This document shows, piece after piece, positions 31,474-44,069 of a DNA stretch of 64,000 nucleotides. Positions within the stretch are counted from its first letter, which is position 1, and every line of letters begins with the position of its first letter. This DNA comes from Argopecten irradians (lineage: Eukaryota > Mollusca > Bivalvia > Pectinida > Pectinidae), in assembly GCF_041381155.1 (NCBI RefSeq), contig NC_091135.1, positions 59,804,567-59,868,566 of the forward strand, in the 5' to 3' direction. Both the position numbers and the translations under genes were made by a program. The notes below the pieces were generated by a model. The model searched no databases. It was not told the DNA's origin and was given only the letters and a program-made list of their open reading frames with translations.

Positions 31474-31898
31474 TCTACTGATTCTAGTGTATATTTACAG
31501 TGTTACTTTGGAGGACTGGACCAACAACTTCATCAACTCATCATCGATATGGCCATATCTGTAAAGGAACAAAATGCTATGTAAAATCTCTTTACTATAA
31601 CAGCATATATGTATTTTAGTATATGTATGTTTCTTTTCTTTTTAAAAATCAAAAAAAAAACTGTATGAATATTGTCATGGAATAGCGGTTTAACAAGTAT
31701 AGTTAGATGTTTTAACAAACAAGAAATCAATAGTAACTGAGGGATCTTTGACACTATACTCTAATGAAAGATATTTACAGCCAAATAAAGGCAATATTAA
31801 AACACATTTATTCTCTCTATATTTTATAACTACCTATAGAAGAGCCTAAGCACAGGAATCTGAGAAATTGGTGATTTTTAATACATATATATACCATA

Positions 31899-32115
31899 CA
31901 GTATTTGACCCAATAAGCGCCCCATCCGTATACATTTTTTTGTAAGCGCCCCTCCCAATTTTTTGGTATCAATTTCACTTAATATCACAAATTCCTTCGA
32001 GCAATAATTTCATGAAAGGCTAGTCCAAACCAAAATTTGGTTCAAATAAGTGCCCCCTTATTCATAAAATTTTTAAGGGTCCTGTCAACCTCTGCGCTTA
32101 TTGAGTCGAATACTG
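31899..32115. mobile_element. MITE, 217 bp, TA target duplication
   Basis: Ends CAGTATTTGACCCAATAAGC and, at the right, the complement of CAGTATTCGACTCAATAAGC, flanked by TA. Terminal CAG and TA duplication fit a Tc1/mariner-pogo-type non-autonomous element. No coding capacity. Confidence 0.8.
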
Positions 32116-32119
32116 TACT

Positions 32120-33262
32120 GTACAGTATTGTTCTTGTTCTTTGGAAATTCCCTCCTGTACTGTATCCAACAGGTGAATTCTCTTTCTAACACACAGTGTT
32201 GAATTTAACACTATTATAAGTTTAGGGTCCCTTCGGCTAGGTGTACTAACTTTTAGTGAGGTACAAGCTCTATGCCTATTTTTTTTTTAAAATCATCTCC
32301 GGATTTAGTGTGACCATTTTATTATTAGAAGGAACAAACAGTTTCCTGTCGATGTTCACGTTTGCAACACGAGTTAGCCGATGCATTCAAGTGGACCAGA
32401 ATGACAAATAAATAAACAGGCACCGTGCATTGTAATCTACTGAACAGTACGTGAAAGTGCAATTACCTATTTAAAATATAAATGCATGAAGTGATATGAA
32501 GAGACGGCGACGTGGTTCTTCCTCCGCTTCTACCGGGCTTCTTCCGGGATTTCCCCATTGGCAAGAAAGTCACGTGATTTCTTATTGCCGGGTGTCTTAT
32601 TGTAATGCTGTCCGTAACTGTTTAGGAACATCTATTGTTTAAAAACCAATCTTATTTAAATGTCTGCAGTTTTTATGTAATTAAGTTTAAAATCATTCAA
32701 TCATTCACATAGATTTCAATTAATAATATTATTTCTATTTATTTCCTATTTACTTTTTTGCTTTATGTTCTTCGTTTCCTGTAAAACACCAAAAAAATCT
32801 ACATATTTATATATCTTGATTACCTTCCCCAATACATTAAGTTATTCATAATTTTATTATGTATGCATAATGTGACATTTCATCAGTGACATGGCGAAGT
32901 TTTCTACATACAGAAACTGGCTTTTACTAGCCTTGTATTTGAAGTGATCATCATCAATGACCTTGATTCGATGTGACTAGTCTGTTGACTCATTGTTCTA
33001 TATTAATTTAACTTTACATAGCATCGACCACCCTACATACATAACAATAAACGCCGACATTGGCCGGCTTTAACTCATTGTTTATTGTAAAGTTTATACT
33101 TCACGATCTTCTTTCAGAGTTTGCTTTAGAGATTTTGTTGAAATGACATTTTGACAAGTTAATATGTTAGTGAAGTTTTGATAACATTAATTGGTCAATG
33201 AAATATCGAACGTTGTAGACGATCATTCTGACAGGATCGTGCATGTATTTTTCTACAGAGAC
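32120..33262. promoter_or_regulatory. Shared 5' region between ASTE1 and PIGM
   Basis: Both divergent genes must start here. GC-richer part near 32,500-32,560 (GGCGACGTGG, TTCTTCCGGGATTTCCC) has ETS-like CCGGAAG on the minus strand and is the likely ASTE1 promoter; a minus-strand donor (AG|GTAATT at 32,466) could end its untranslated first exon. No TATA box seen. Confidence 0.35.
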
Positions 33263-35793
33263 ATGAAGGCGGACAGTATTTGGAGTTCCCTAGCCCTGTC
33301 TGTGGCGGGCCGTGTCGGTCTTTTATTGTATGGCGAGTGGCAGGACAGGACGATGGCCGTCAAGTTTACTGATGTAGACTACTTTGTCTTTACGGACGCT
33401 GCTCGGCTGGTACACCAGGTAAAGGATCACTCAGTACATTACCTGCCCGTGGTTGTTATAAAATAGCTATCTAGTTCACCACATGTTGCCCAGAAACACA
33501 TTTTATAAACAACAGTGCACGTATTCTTGTTGTTTCTGTTACGATGACGATGCTTAAGTCACAGTTTTTAATTTCAACCACATTGCATGTGATATCAATA
33601 ATAAAGAAGCGTTGCAAAATTTATCGTGGCCTTATGACCATGCTAGCGTACGTTATTATAACTCCTGGAAATCCCAAATGAGGTGGTTATCAACCCAAAA
33701 TCTTTCCTTTGACTTTTCTTCTTCAGCTTCCATATGCGATTGTCAGGATGTTCTGTTTTATTAGGATGAATTAAAATGGTATTAAATCTATAAAATGTGA
33801 ACTAAAATATCCTAGATAATCGTCGTTTCTTTGTCGTTTACAGAACATTTCCCCGTATTACCGACCGACGTACCGCTACACACCACTTCTGGCGTGGCTG
33901 TTACAGCCGAACATCACACTCACTCTGATGTTCGGTAAACTCCTCTTCGTCCTCTTCGACGTGGTGACTGGATACTTGATATATTCCTTACTGAGGTCAC
34001 AGGGGGTCAATGAGACTTTGTGTAATGTGTTTGCGTGCTTCTGGCTACTGAACCCTCTTGCCGCCACAGTGTCCACTCGAGGGAATGCAGAATCCATCAT
34101 GACATTTCTGGTGCTATTGACATTGCGGTTGCTCCAGAGTCGAAGATATACACTTGCAGCCATCTCATACGCCCTCTCCGTCCACTTTAAGATTTATACT
34201 ATAACTTATTCACTGCCTATTTATTTTATGTTAAACGCAGATAAACTGTTGAATTTGAACAGGAAAGGTCTTATATTTGAACAATGCATTGCGTATGTAT
34301 GGCCAACTTGGAGGCGTCTGATGTTTGTTGCTGTAGTGGTGTTGGTCCTTGTGGCATTAACTAGTCTTTACTACCATTGGTAAGTAGTAACATACATCAC
34401 ATGTTCTCAAAAACGAACGAGTGCAGTTAAGTTTACCTAATGCAATATACTAATGAACTGCATTCTACACGGTATAGATAGAGTTTAATGTAAAAGGTAA
34501 AAACAATGGAATTTCTTCCATTCATTGTTTTGAGAAATCTAGAAACGTCTGTAATAATAATTGACTATAACATTAATAATTATGTCTCAAAATCAAACAA
34601 AGTGGCAGTTTGAAAAAATCGTTTTTCAGTTCTTGTTTGTTTGTAAATCTATAAAATATGACGAATGTCGTTAACGCTGCTATTCGTGTGCCATTCTGGT
34701 ACTCTGCTTACAGGTACGGCTGGTCCTTCCTTGACAATACTTACCTGTACCATATCGGCAGGAAGGATATCCGCCACAACTTCTCACCTTATTTTTACCT
34801 GATCTACCTGACGGCCGAGTCTCCCCACTCCTCTCTCTTGGCCTTGGTCGTCTTCCTTCCTCAACTCGTCCTCCTCCTCACATTTTCAATCAAGTTCTAC
34901 ACCGACCTTCCCATGTGTTGGTTTCTGATCACATTTGTATTCGTCACCTACAACAAAGTCTGCACATCACAGGTAAGTTTTAGGTTTTTCACCTGCATGG
35001 AGGAATTTGTCATATTTAAGCTGCACTTTTTATGTAGATTTTAAGAAGTAGACTATGCATACATGTTTTTATGTCGGCATGTGTTTTCTTGGCCTCAGAT
35101 TACATGCGAGTGTCGTTATGTTGTAGTTGTTTTGTGATGTAGTGATGTCTTCCATGATGCCAGAGCGATCACTGTTTCAGTATTTCCTGTGGTACTTGTG
35201 CCTCTTGCCTGTCGTCCTCCCAAGCATTTACATGTCCATAAAGAGAGGGATAGCCTTGATAGTGCTTTGGTTCATCGGTCAGGTAAATATAATATCAATA
35301 ATGTCTAGTCATCCATTCATTTTGTACAGTTCAACCCAATTAACTGGAATCATGATGTACATCCTAGTTCGTCTACTAGGATACTATTTCTTGGCGATAC
35401 TAGTAGAGACCTCAGCCTTTTAAACATGAAACATAAAAACTGAACCATATTTGTGTGATTCGATAGAGTGAATATATGTTTAAATTATTGTCTTATCACA
35501 TTTTATGCGTTTATGTGACTTTGGTACGTTTCATTTCAAAATAACTAAGGATTATGCAGCAGGTATTGCCTCTTTAGCTCTCTCTCTCTCTGGCTATAAC
35601 ATGTTTTTCTTTTGGTGCATTCCAGGGTTTATGGCTGTTCCCCGCCTATGGCCTGGAGTTCGAGGGATTTAATACATTTATCTACATCTGGTCAGCAGGC
35701 GTAGTGTTCTTCTTCATCAACGTATATATAGTCACAGCCATATTGGACAATTATACACCCAAACCACACACGAAATCTCTTCATTTGAAATAA
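33263..35793 (+). CDS. PIGM: GPI mannosyltransferase 1 (PIG-M), five exons
   Basis: Adds the first mannose to GlcN-PI from dolichol-phosphate-mannose in the ER lumen during GPI-anchor synthesis (known of the family). Exons: 33263-33418, 33844-34379, 34714-34972, 35181-35282, 35626-35793; total 406 residues, close to human PIGM. All junctions are GT-AG and in frame. The GT-C catalytic DxD is in [16 protein letters not shown] (D37, D39). Other family signatures: [56 protein letters not shown] and [14 protein letters not shown]. Many hydrophobic segments fit a multi-pass membrane protein. Start chosen at MKADSIW because the frame above it has no upstream ATG. AATAAA lies at 35,820. Confidence 0.93.
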
Positions 35794-35819
35794 ACTTTTG
35801 TTGTAAATTGTGTCGATCA

Positions 35820-35825
35820 AATAAA
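35820..35825 (+). terminator. Polyadenylation signal of PIGM
   Basis: AATAAA 26 nt past the stop codon. Confidence 0.75.
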
Positions 35826-35968
35826 CATTAAATTATAATATTGTCTATACATGTATTTTGTTTTCGTTTAATTATCTTTGTGGAGTGTGGTGGACATATA
35901 TCAAGATCGTAAAAGGGTCCAGCCGAACAAGTGAACCACTATCAAATAAGTTTACGTAAATCTACTCT

Positions 35969-36828
35969 CAGGGGCGTAGAAAGCGGGGGGCGGGGGCAAA
36001 CATGTCTTTTTGCACCCCCTCCCCCATTTTCGCCGAGTAAAATGTTCTAAAAATGCATATTCTACAGAAAAAAGGGTCCTACTGGACATTTTTGTACATC
36101 ATTTTAGAAAATTTTCCGCTGCGCGGCGCGTTCCCTAAAACGTTCAAGTACGTAATGTTCAAACCTTTAATAATGCAAATTCAATACACACGAACTAGAC
36201 TAAAAATGTCCATCAAGGGATTATACTGTTTCAAAAAATGCCTCTTAAAAGATTAATTTTTTAGATGTCTTTGTAAGACAATCAATTTATTATTATTTTG
36301 AGTTACACAACAATGTGCCGATGTGTCCGGTATGTTTCGTGCTGGGTTGCATAATGATAAGACGACACTCACAATTATCATTTCTAAATGCAGGTAACAT
36401 TACCGTGTTAAGAGCACTAAAAAATCATCAAGATACAAAATCGCAATATTTTTATCTCGGGGGGGGGGGGGGGGGGGGGGGACCGGGGGGGGGGGGGGGA
36501 ACCCCGACCCCCGGACCCCCCACGAAAACCAAATCGCAAATTCAACAAAATGCATCGTAAAACCCATCTCAGTCATTCTAAATCGTAATATATATTTCCA
36601 GGGGATACCCCAGACCCCCAAAACTCGCACGCTAATTTGCGTATTCATTAATATCCTGTTAGCGACGCCACTGTCTATAGATGTTTACAAGGATTATATG
36701 TAATGATATATATAAAAAAAAGTATATCAAGTATTTTCTGTGGGTGCGGGGCGCGCGAAGGGGTGTTGGTGTTACGAAATATTGAGGACACTTGCCCTCT
36801 CATTACGTTTCATCTTCCTACGCCACTG
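35969..36828 (+). mobile_element. Non-autonomous element with CAGGGGCGTAG ends
   Basis: Starts CAGGGGCGTAGAAAGC and ends CTTCCTACGCCACTG, an inverted repeat of about 15 bp. Interior has G and C homopolymers and no transposase frame. Related copy at 42,747-44,060 in the opposite orientation. The ends resemble those of cut-and-paste DNA transposons; no target duplication recognised. Confidence 0.75.
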
Positions 36829-36839
36829 CATAGGTTTTG

Positions 36840-38040
36840 ATTTTACAAGGACAAATAAGAGCTGAAAACGATTTTTGGTAGTACTGCCAAAAATGATTAT
36901 ATTATTTACATATGCAGTGCATTGAAAACATGGTCAGACCATGAAGCTATATTGTGGTCTACAATTCCATTTCAAATTTTTACAGTGTTATTAGTAATTA
37001 TTAAGTTATTTCTTCAGATATATTTCCAACTAAACACATAAGGCATAGAAACAAGAATTTTTCTGCGTATACATTCTGTGTTATAACGTTGATAAGGCAT
37101 CAAACATGTTTGTTTGTTCATGTGAATGATTTTCAAAGATTTATTCATCAAATATGATGGTTTTCAATAGATAGCTGAATAAAAATAACAAGTCTAATTT
37201 TTTGCTTAGTTACGGTACATATAACTTTGGTCACGTGTGAATCCGACCACTGGATAACAGATGTACACGTACAATGCAGGACCAAGGCGCCTTTATCTGT
37301 TAATTTTTACACCTAGAAATTAAGGCGAAGAGCGACAACTCGTGGAAACTTAATTCATGTTGCGTTTTACAATTTTGATATCCACCAGTGGACCAACTGC
37401 TAATGGATTCATTGTACCATACTGGTCAGACAGATTGTATATAAACACGTGTCCTCGTACAATATGTAATATAACTACTCTGTTATGCTGTCCGCTAACT
37501 AGAGAATGAAGTATATCCTAAATAACAATATTTACCCTAACTGTTATATTCACTGAGTGAATACAAGCGGAATGGAACACATTTCACACCACGAGCGGAC
37601 TGGAGGTATCAAACAGACTGGTTGATTAACGGTAGGTAGTTTTTAATTTTATCTATCTTTTATAATTTGATTAGATAGCAATATATGTATGACATCAATT
37701 AAAAGCTAAAAATAAATAAAAAAAAAGATACGCAACGAATATCAGATATGGGCGTTACCAAATTAATAGAGCTAATTTGTAAGTGTTTATCTTCCCATTA
37801 CACCGACAACTTATTTCTTTTACAACTAGGCCGGCTGTGAAGCTATCTATATATCTCATGGAGTATGAAAAAGATAATGGCATCATTTAAAGAAGGAGAT
37901 GATGTTCATAATGCAACGCGTTAATATCTTCAAAACTTGCTGAATTTTGTGAGAAATAAAATAAGTAGCCATGGCATGCTCTTGTAAATATGCGGATTTT
38001 GCGAAGTGCTGACCGTATAGCAATGTATGTATATCAGGTT
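36840..38040. other. Intergenic
   Basis: AT-rich, no coding exon, RNA gene or tandem repeat recognised. Confidence 0.4.
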
Positions 38041-38044
38041 TTTT

Positions 38045-41000
38045 AGCTCACCTGGCCCGAAGGGCCGGTGAGCTTATGTCATGGCGCGGCGTCCGTCGTC
38101 CGTCCGTCCGTCCGTCGTCCGTCCGTCCGTCCGTCCGTCAACATTTCCTTTAAATCGCTACTAGTCATAGAGTTCTGCATGGATTGTAACCAAATTTGGC
38201 CACAAACATCCTTGGGGGAGGGGGAACAGAACTTGTATAAATTTTGGCTCTGGTCCCCCGGGGGCAGGAGGGGCGGGGCCCAATAGGGGAAATAGAGGTA
38301 AATCCTTTAAATCGCTACTAGTCATAGAGTTCTGCATGGATTGTAACCAAAATTAGCCACAAACATCCTTCGGGGAGGGGGAACAGAACTTGTATAAATT
38401 TTGGCTCTGACCCCTCGGGGGCAGGAGGGGCGGGGCCCAATAGGGGAAATAGAGGTAAATCCTTTAAATCGCTACTTGTCCTAGAGTTCTGCATGGAATG
38501 TAACCAAATTTGGCCACAAACATCCTTGGGGGAGGGGGAACAGAACTTGTATAAATTTTGGCTCTGACCCCCCGGGGGCAGGAGGGGCGGGGCCCAATAG
38601 GGGAAATAGAGGTAAATCCTTTAAATCGCTACTTATCCTAGAGTTCTGCATGGAATGTAACCAAATTTGGCCACAAACATCCTTGGGGGAGGGGGAACAG
38701 AACTTGTATAAATTTTGGCTCTGACCCCTCGGGGGCAGGAGGGGCGGGGCCCAATAGGGGAAATAGAGGTAAATCCTTTAAATCGCTACTTGTCCTAGAG
38801 TTCTGCATGGAATGTAACCAAATTTGGCCACAAACATCCATTGGGGGAGGGGGAACAGAACTTGTATAAATTTTGGCTCTGACCCCCCGGGGGCAGGAGG
38901 GGCGGGGCCCAATAGGGGAAATAGAGGTAAATCCTTTAAATCGCTACTTGTCCTAGAGTTCTGCATGGAATGTAACCAAATTTGGCCACAAACATCCTTG
39001 GGGGAGGGGGAACAGAACTTGTATAAATTTTGGCTCTGACCCCCCGGGGGCAGGAGGGGCGGGGCCCAATAGGGGAAATAGAGGTAAATCCTTTAAATCG
39101 CTACTTGTCCTAGAGTTCTGCATGGAATGTAACCAAATTTGGCCACAAACATCCTTGGGGGAGGGGGAACAGAACTTGTATAAATTTTGGCTCTGACCCC
39201 CCGGGGGCAGGAGGGGCGGGGCCCAATAGGGGAAATACAGGTAAATCCTTTAAATCGCTACTTGTCCTAGAGTTCTGCATTGAATGTAACCAAATTTGGC
39301 CACAAACATCCTTGGGGGAGGGGGAACAGAACTTGTATAAATTTTGGCTCTGGTCCCCCGGGGGCAGGAGGGGCGGGACCCAATAGGGGAAATAGAGGTA
39401 AATCCTTTAAATCGCTACTAGTCATAGAGTTCTGCATGGATTGTAACCAAAATTAGCCACAAACATCCTTGGGGGTAGGAGAACAGAACTTGCGTAAATT
39501 TTGGCTCTGACCCCCCGGGGGCAGGACGGTTGGGGTCCAATAGGGGAAATAGAGGTAAATTCTTTAAATCGCTACTTGTCCTAGAGTTCTGCATGGATTG
39601 TAACCAAAATTAGCCACAAACATCCTTGGGGGAAGGGGAACAGAACTTGTATAAATTTTGGCTCTGATTCCCCAGAGGTAGGAGGGGCGGGGCCCAATAG
39701 GGGAAATAGAGGTAAATCCTTTAAATCGCTACTAGTCATAGAGTTCTGAATGGAATGTAACCAAATTTGGCCACAAACATCCTGGGGGAAGGGGAACAGA
39801 GCTTGTATAAATTTTGGCTCTGGTCCCCGGGGGCAGGAGGGGCGGGGCCCAATAGGGGAAATAGAGGTAAATCCTTTAAATCGCTACTTGTACTAGAGTT
39901 CTGCATGGAATGTAACCAAATTTGTCCACAAACATCCTTGGGGGAGGGGGAATAGAACTTGTATGAATTTTGGCTCTGACCCCCCGGGGGCAGGAGGGGC
40001 GGGGCCCAATAGGGGAAATAGAGGTAAATCCTTTAAATCGCTACTAGTCATAGAGTTCTGCATGGATTGTAACCAAAATTAACCATAAACATCCTTGGGG
40101 GTAGGAGAACAGAACTTGTATAAATTTTGGCTCTGACCCCCCGGGGGCAGGACGGTTGGGGTCCAATAGGGGAAATAGAGGTAAATTCTTTAAATCGCTA
40201 CTTGTCCTAGAGTTCTGCATGGATTGTAACCAAAATTAGCCACAAACATCCTTGGGGGAAGGGGAACAGAACTTGTATAAATTTTGGCTCTGATTCCCCA
40301 GAGGCAGGAGGGGCGGGGCCAAATAGGGGAAATAGAGGTAAATCCTTTAAAATCGCTACTAGTCATAGAGTTCTGAATGGAATGTAACCAAATTTGGCCA
40401 CAAACATCCTGGGGGAAGGGGAACAGAGCTTGTATAAATTTTGGCTCTGGTCCCCGGGGGCAGGAGGGGCGGGGCCCAATAGGGGAAATAGAGGTAAATC
40501 CTTTAAATCGCTACTAGTCATACAGGTCTACATGAATTGTAACCAAATTTGACCACAAACATCCTGGTTGGAAGCGGAACAGAACTTGTTTAAATTTTGG
40601 CTCTGACCCCCCAGGGGCAGGAGGGGCGGGGCCCAATAGGAGAGAAATAGAGGTAAATCCTTTAAATCGCTACTAGTCATAGAGTTCTGCATGGAATGTA
40701 ACCAAATTAGGCCATAAACATCCTTGGAGGAAGGAGAACAGAACTTGTATACATTTTGACTCTGGTCCCCCGGCGGCAGGAGGGGCGGGGCCCAATAGGG
40801 GAAATAGAAGTAAATCCTTTATATCGCTACTTGTAATAGAGTTCGACATGAATTGTAACCAAATTAGGCCATAAACATCCTTGGGGGAAGGGGAACAGAA
40901 CTTGTATAAATTTTGGCTCTGACCCTCCGGGGGCAGGAGGGGGGGCCCTATAGGGAAAATAGAGGTAAATTCTATTAATCGCTACTTGTCCTAGAGTTCT

Positions 41001-41530
41001 GCATGGATTGTAATTAAATTTGGCCACAAACATCCTTGGGGGAAGGGGAACAGAACTTGTATAAATTTTGGCTCTGATCTTCCGGGGGCAGGAGAGGCGG
41101 GGCCCAATAGAGGAAATAAAGGTAAATCCTTTAAATCGCTACTAGTCATATAGTTCTGCATGGAATGTAACCAAATTTGGCCACAAACATTCTTGGGGGA
41201 AGGGGAACAGAACTTGTATAAATTTTGGCTCTGGCCCCCTGGGGGCAGGACGGTTGGGGCCCAATAGGTGAAATAGAGGTAAATCCTATAAATCGCTAAT
41301 TGTCTTAGAGTTTTGCTTGGATTGTGACCAAATTTGGCCATAAAAATCCTTGGGGGAAGGAGAACAGAACTTTGGCTCTGACCCCCTGGGGGCAGGAGGG
41401 GTGGGGCCCAATAGGGGACTTAATGGTTAATATTAAAATTCCTTCAGAAAAGAAACAATGAAGCTGTATTCAGAACATTACTTGGCATTACAAACCAGGT
41501 GAGCGATACAGGCCCTCTGGGCCTCTTGTT
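38045..41530 (+). mobile_element. Full-length pearl-like element, about 21 tandem units
   Basis: Left end: hairpin AGCTCACCTGGCCC-GAA-GGGCCGGTGAGC, then GGCGCGGCGTCCGTCGTCC and a CCGT tract. Core: about 21 copies of a unit of about 157 bp (CCTTTAAATCGCTACT, GGATTGTAACCAAA, GGGGCAGGAGGGGCGGGGCC). Right end: non-repetitive stretch, then GGTGAGCGATACAGGCCCTC and TGGGCCTCTTGTT, where AGGCCCTCTGGGCCT is a second palindrome. No transposase. Insertion next to a T run and hairpin ends suggest Helentron-type mobilisation (inference). Open frames here are repeat artefacts. Confidence 0.92.
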
Positions 41531-41534
41531 TCTG

Positions 41535-42740
41535 TTCTTTTCTTTCCTCTGTAAAATAAAAGATAATTTTTACGACTTACATGACAGTCAACCATACACG
41601 TGATCAATACCACACAGAAGTAATATTATTTGGTTTTGTCAGTGGTGGTTTTAAAATTATTTCCCGACTTTCGAACAGCTACGATTATTTTTAGGATGTG
41701 CCAAGTTTTGGAGGTGGAGGGACGTCGGAGTAACGAGTGAAAAACCACCAATCCATGATCAGTACGGAACAACTTCAAAGTCGGTATATTATGATTAAAA
41801 TGAATGACAAGCCAAAACAAAAAATATTGTGTAGCGATAGGTAGTAAAGTGACTCTAGTTACATCGATGTCGTGATAACTGTAATTACGAACAAACAACA
41901 TACAGTAGATCTTATTTCGCCTGCGTCGCTCATCATACAGAAATTTCAGAAAAAAGAGAGAACAATGACAGTAGGTGATGTTTTTGGGAAAACTGATATC
42001 GATTTAAATGGATTGCTTTCACATCTCTATTTTATGCCCTAAATTCAACCTACCGCGTAGAAATACTAAAGTTAAGATTACCAGCAGGAAATGAAGAATG
42101 TTTTCTTTTGATGTAATATTACTACTACTCATTTAGTTAATGATGCGTGGGACTATTGGATCTTGTGCCAAATGAGAGAAGTCTCTAGCTTATAAAGTTA
42201 GTGTGACGCGTTTCATATAGTAGCTCTAAATACCAATTTAAAGAAATTCCACTTATCTTGTAGATATTTAAGTAGTTCATGCACAACTTTCATCTTTAAA
42301 CTTTGCTCACTACCTTGAAGGACGTATGCAATCAAAAGGCGATAATACAAGTTGTAAGTGTTCAAATGTTGCGTAATTAAGAAGAAATGCTTGGGGCATT
42401 TGTTTTCTTACTGTTTTTGTGACGTTGAATCGGGATTGAATGATTCACTTGTAATCCTTTTGCTAGTAATCTATTTCATTTTAGTGACTTGTAAGTTAAA
42501 GAGTTAACTCTGATCCTACTAATGAGTACACACCCCGTACATACATTTGACATTGGTTCTTTGACCCAATGTATGTGGTACAAACACAAGGCCACACTTC
42601 GGACCATGCATTCATCGTTGTTCAATGAAATTACAATAATGGGTCTATGACATGTTCCCGTGTCAGTGTTCGATCTACATGCATTACCATTTGTTGGAAA
42701 TGCATTAGCATGAATTGACCTTTGGCCCCGCTACGAAATT
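41535..42740. other. Intergenic
   Basis: No gene or clear repeat recognised; AT-rich single-copy-looking sequence between two mobile elements. Confidence 0.4.
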
Positions 42741-42746
42741 TTATGC

Positions 42747-43988
42747 CAGTGGCGTAGGAAGATGAAACGTCATGGGGGGGGGGGGGGGGGGGGGGAAAGG
42801 TCCTCAATATTTTGTAACCCCCCCCCGCCACACATACAGGAGGAGACTAATTCAACTCCCAACCATATAATATATGCTTTATGTTCATTTTTCATATATC
42901 ACTAAATTTAATCCTTGTACACATTTATAGACAGTGGGGTCGCTAAAAGGAAATTAACGAATACGCAAATTGGCCGAATTAGCGTGTGAGCGTCGAAGGC
43001 GCGAGATTTTGGTGTTTTATTAGGGTCTGACGGTGACCCCCGGGATTAGTTTTATGTATTTCGATGATTTTGCGATCGCCCGACAGCGCGAGATTTTGGT
43101 GTTTGGGGGGTCCGGGGGTCTACCCCGGGAAAAAATTACGATTTAGAATTTTGATGAATTTGCGAGCGCCCAAAGGCGTGAGAATTTGGTGTTAGGGGGT
43201 CCGGGGGTCTCCCCCGGGAAAAAATTACGATTAAGAATGGCTGAGATGAGTTTTACGATGCATTTCGATGAATTTGCGAGCGCCCAAAGGCGTGAGAATG
43301 TGGTGTTAAGGGGGTCCGGGGGTCTCCCCCGGGAAAAAAAGTACGATTTAGAATGGCTTAGATGATTTTTACGATGCATTTTGATGAATTTGCGAGCGCC
43401 CAAAGGCGCGAGAATTTGGTGTTAGTGGGGTCCGGGGGTTTCCCCAGGGGGAAAAAATTACGATTTAGAATGGCTGAGATGAGTTTTACGATAAAGTTTA
43501 ATGATTATAAAGCGTTCTTAACATGGTAATTTTTCGATTTAAAGCTACCTGCAATTAGAAATGATAATTGTGTCGTCATAACATTATGCAACCCTACTCG
43601 ATCTGAATATACCGGCTTCACACCATCGGCACATTGTTGTGTAACATAAAAAAAATGAATTAATTGTCTCGCTAAGACATATAAACAAATTGACATATAA
43701 ACAAATTGATCTTTTAAGAGACATTTTTTTAAATAGCACATAGAATCCCTTGATGGACATTTTTAGTCTAGTTTGTGTGTATTGAATTTTCACTATTTAA
43801 GGTTTGACATTATATGCTTGAACGTTTTAGGAAATGCGCCGCGCAGCGGAAAATTTTCTAGAATGAAGTACGAAAAATGTGTAGGAGGACCCTTTTTTCT
43901 TTCAAATAAGCATTTTTAGAAAATTTCAGTCGGCGAAAATGGGGGGGGGGGGGCAAAAAGACATGTTTGCCCCCCCCGTCCTGGGGAA

Positions 43989-44023
<35 letters not shown>

Positions 44024-44060
44024 TGCCCCCCCCTGCCCCCCCCCGCTTCCTACGCCCCTG
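42747..44060 (-). mobile_element. Non-autonomous element, CAGTGGCGTAGGAAG ends, internal 115-bp repeats
   Basis: Starts CAGTGGCGTAGGAAG and ends CTTCCTACGCCCCTG. Reverse-oriented relative of 35,969-36,828; shares the blocks CGCCGCGCAGCGGAAAATTT and CATGTTTGCCCCC. It also holds about four tandem copies of a 115-bp unit (TTTGCGAGCGCCCAAAGGCG) at 43,000-43,500 that the other copy lacks. Very long G and C runs at 42,773-42,795 and 43,940-44,045. Confidence 0.8.
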
Positions 44061-44069
44061 ACTCTGTTT

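Noticed and set aside
33876..34163. 95-codon minus-strand frame
   Set aside because: Antisense shadow of PIGM exon 2.
36315..36648. Gly/Pro-rich frames on both strands
   Set aside because: Produced by G and C homopolymer runs in a mobile element.
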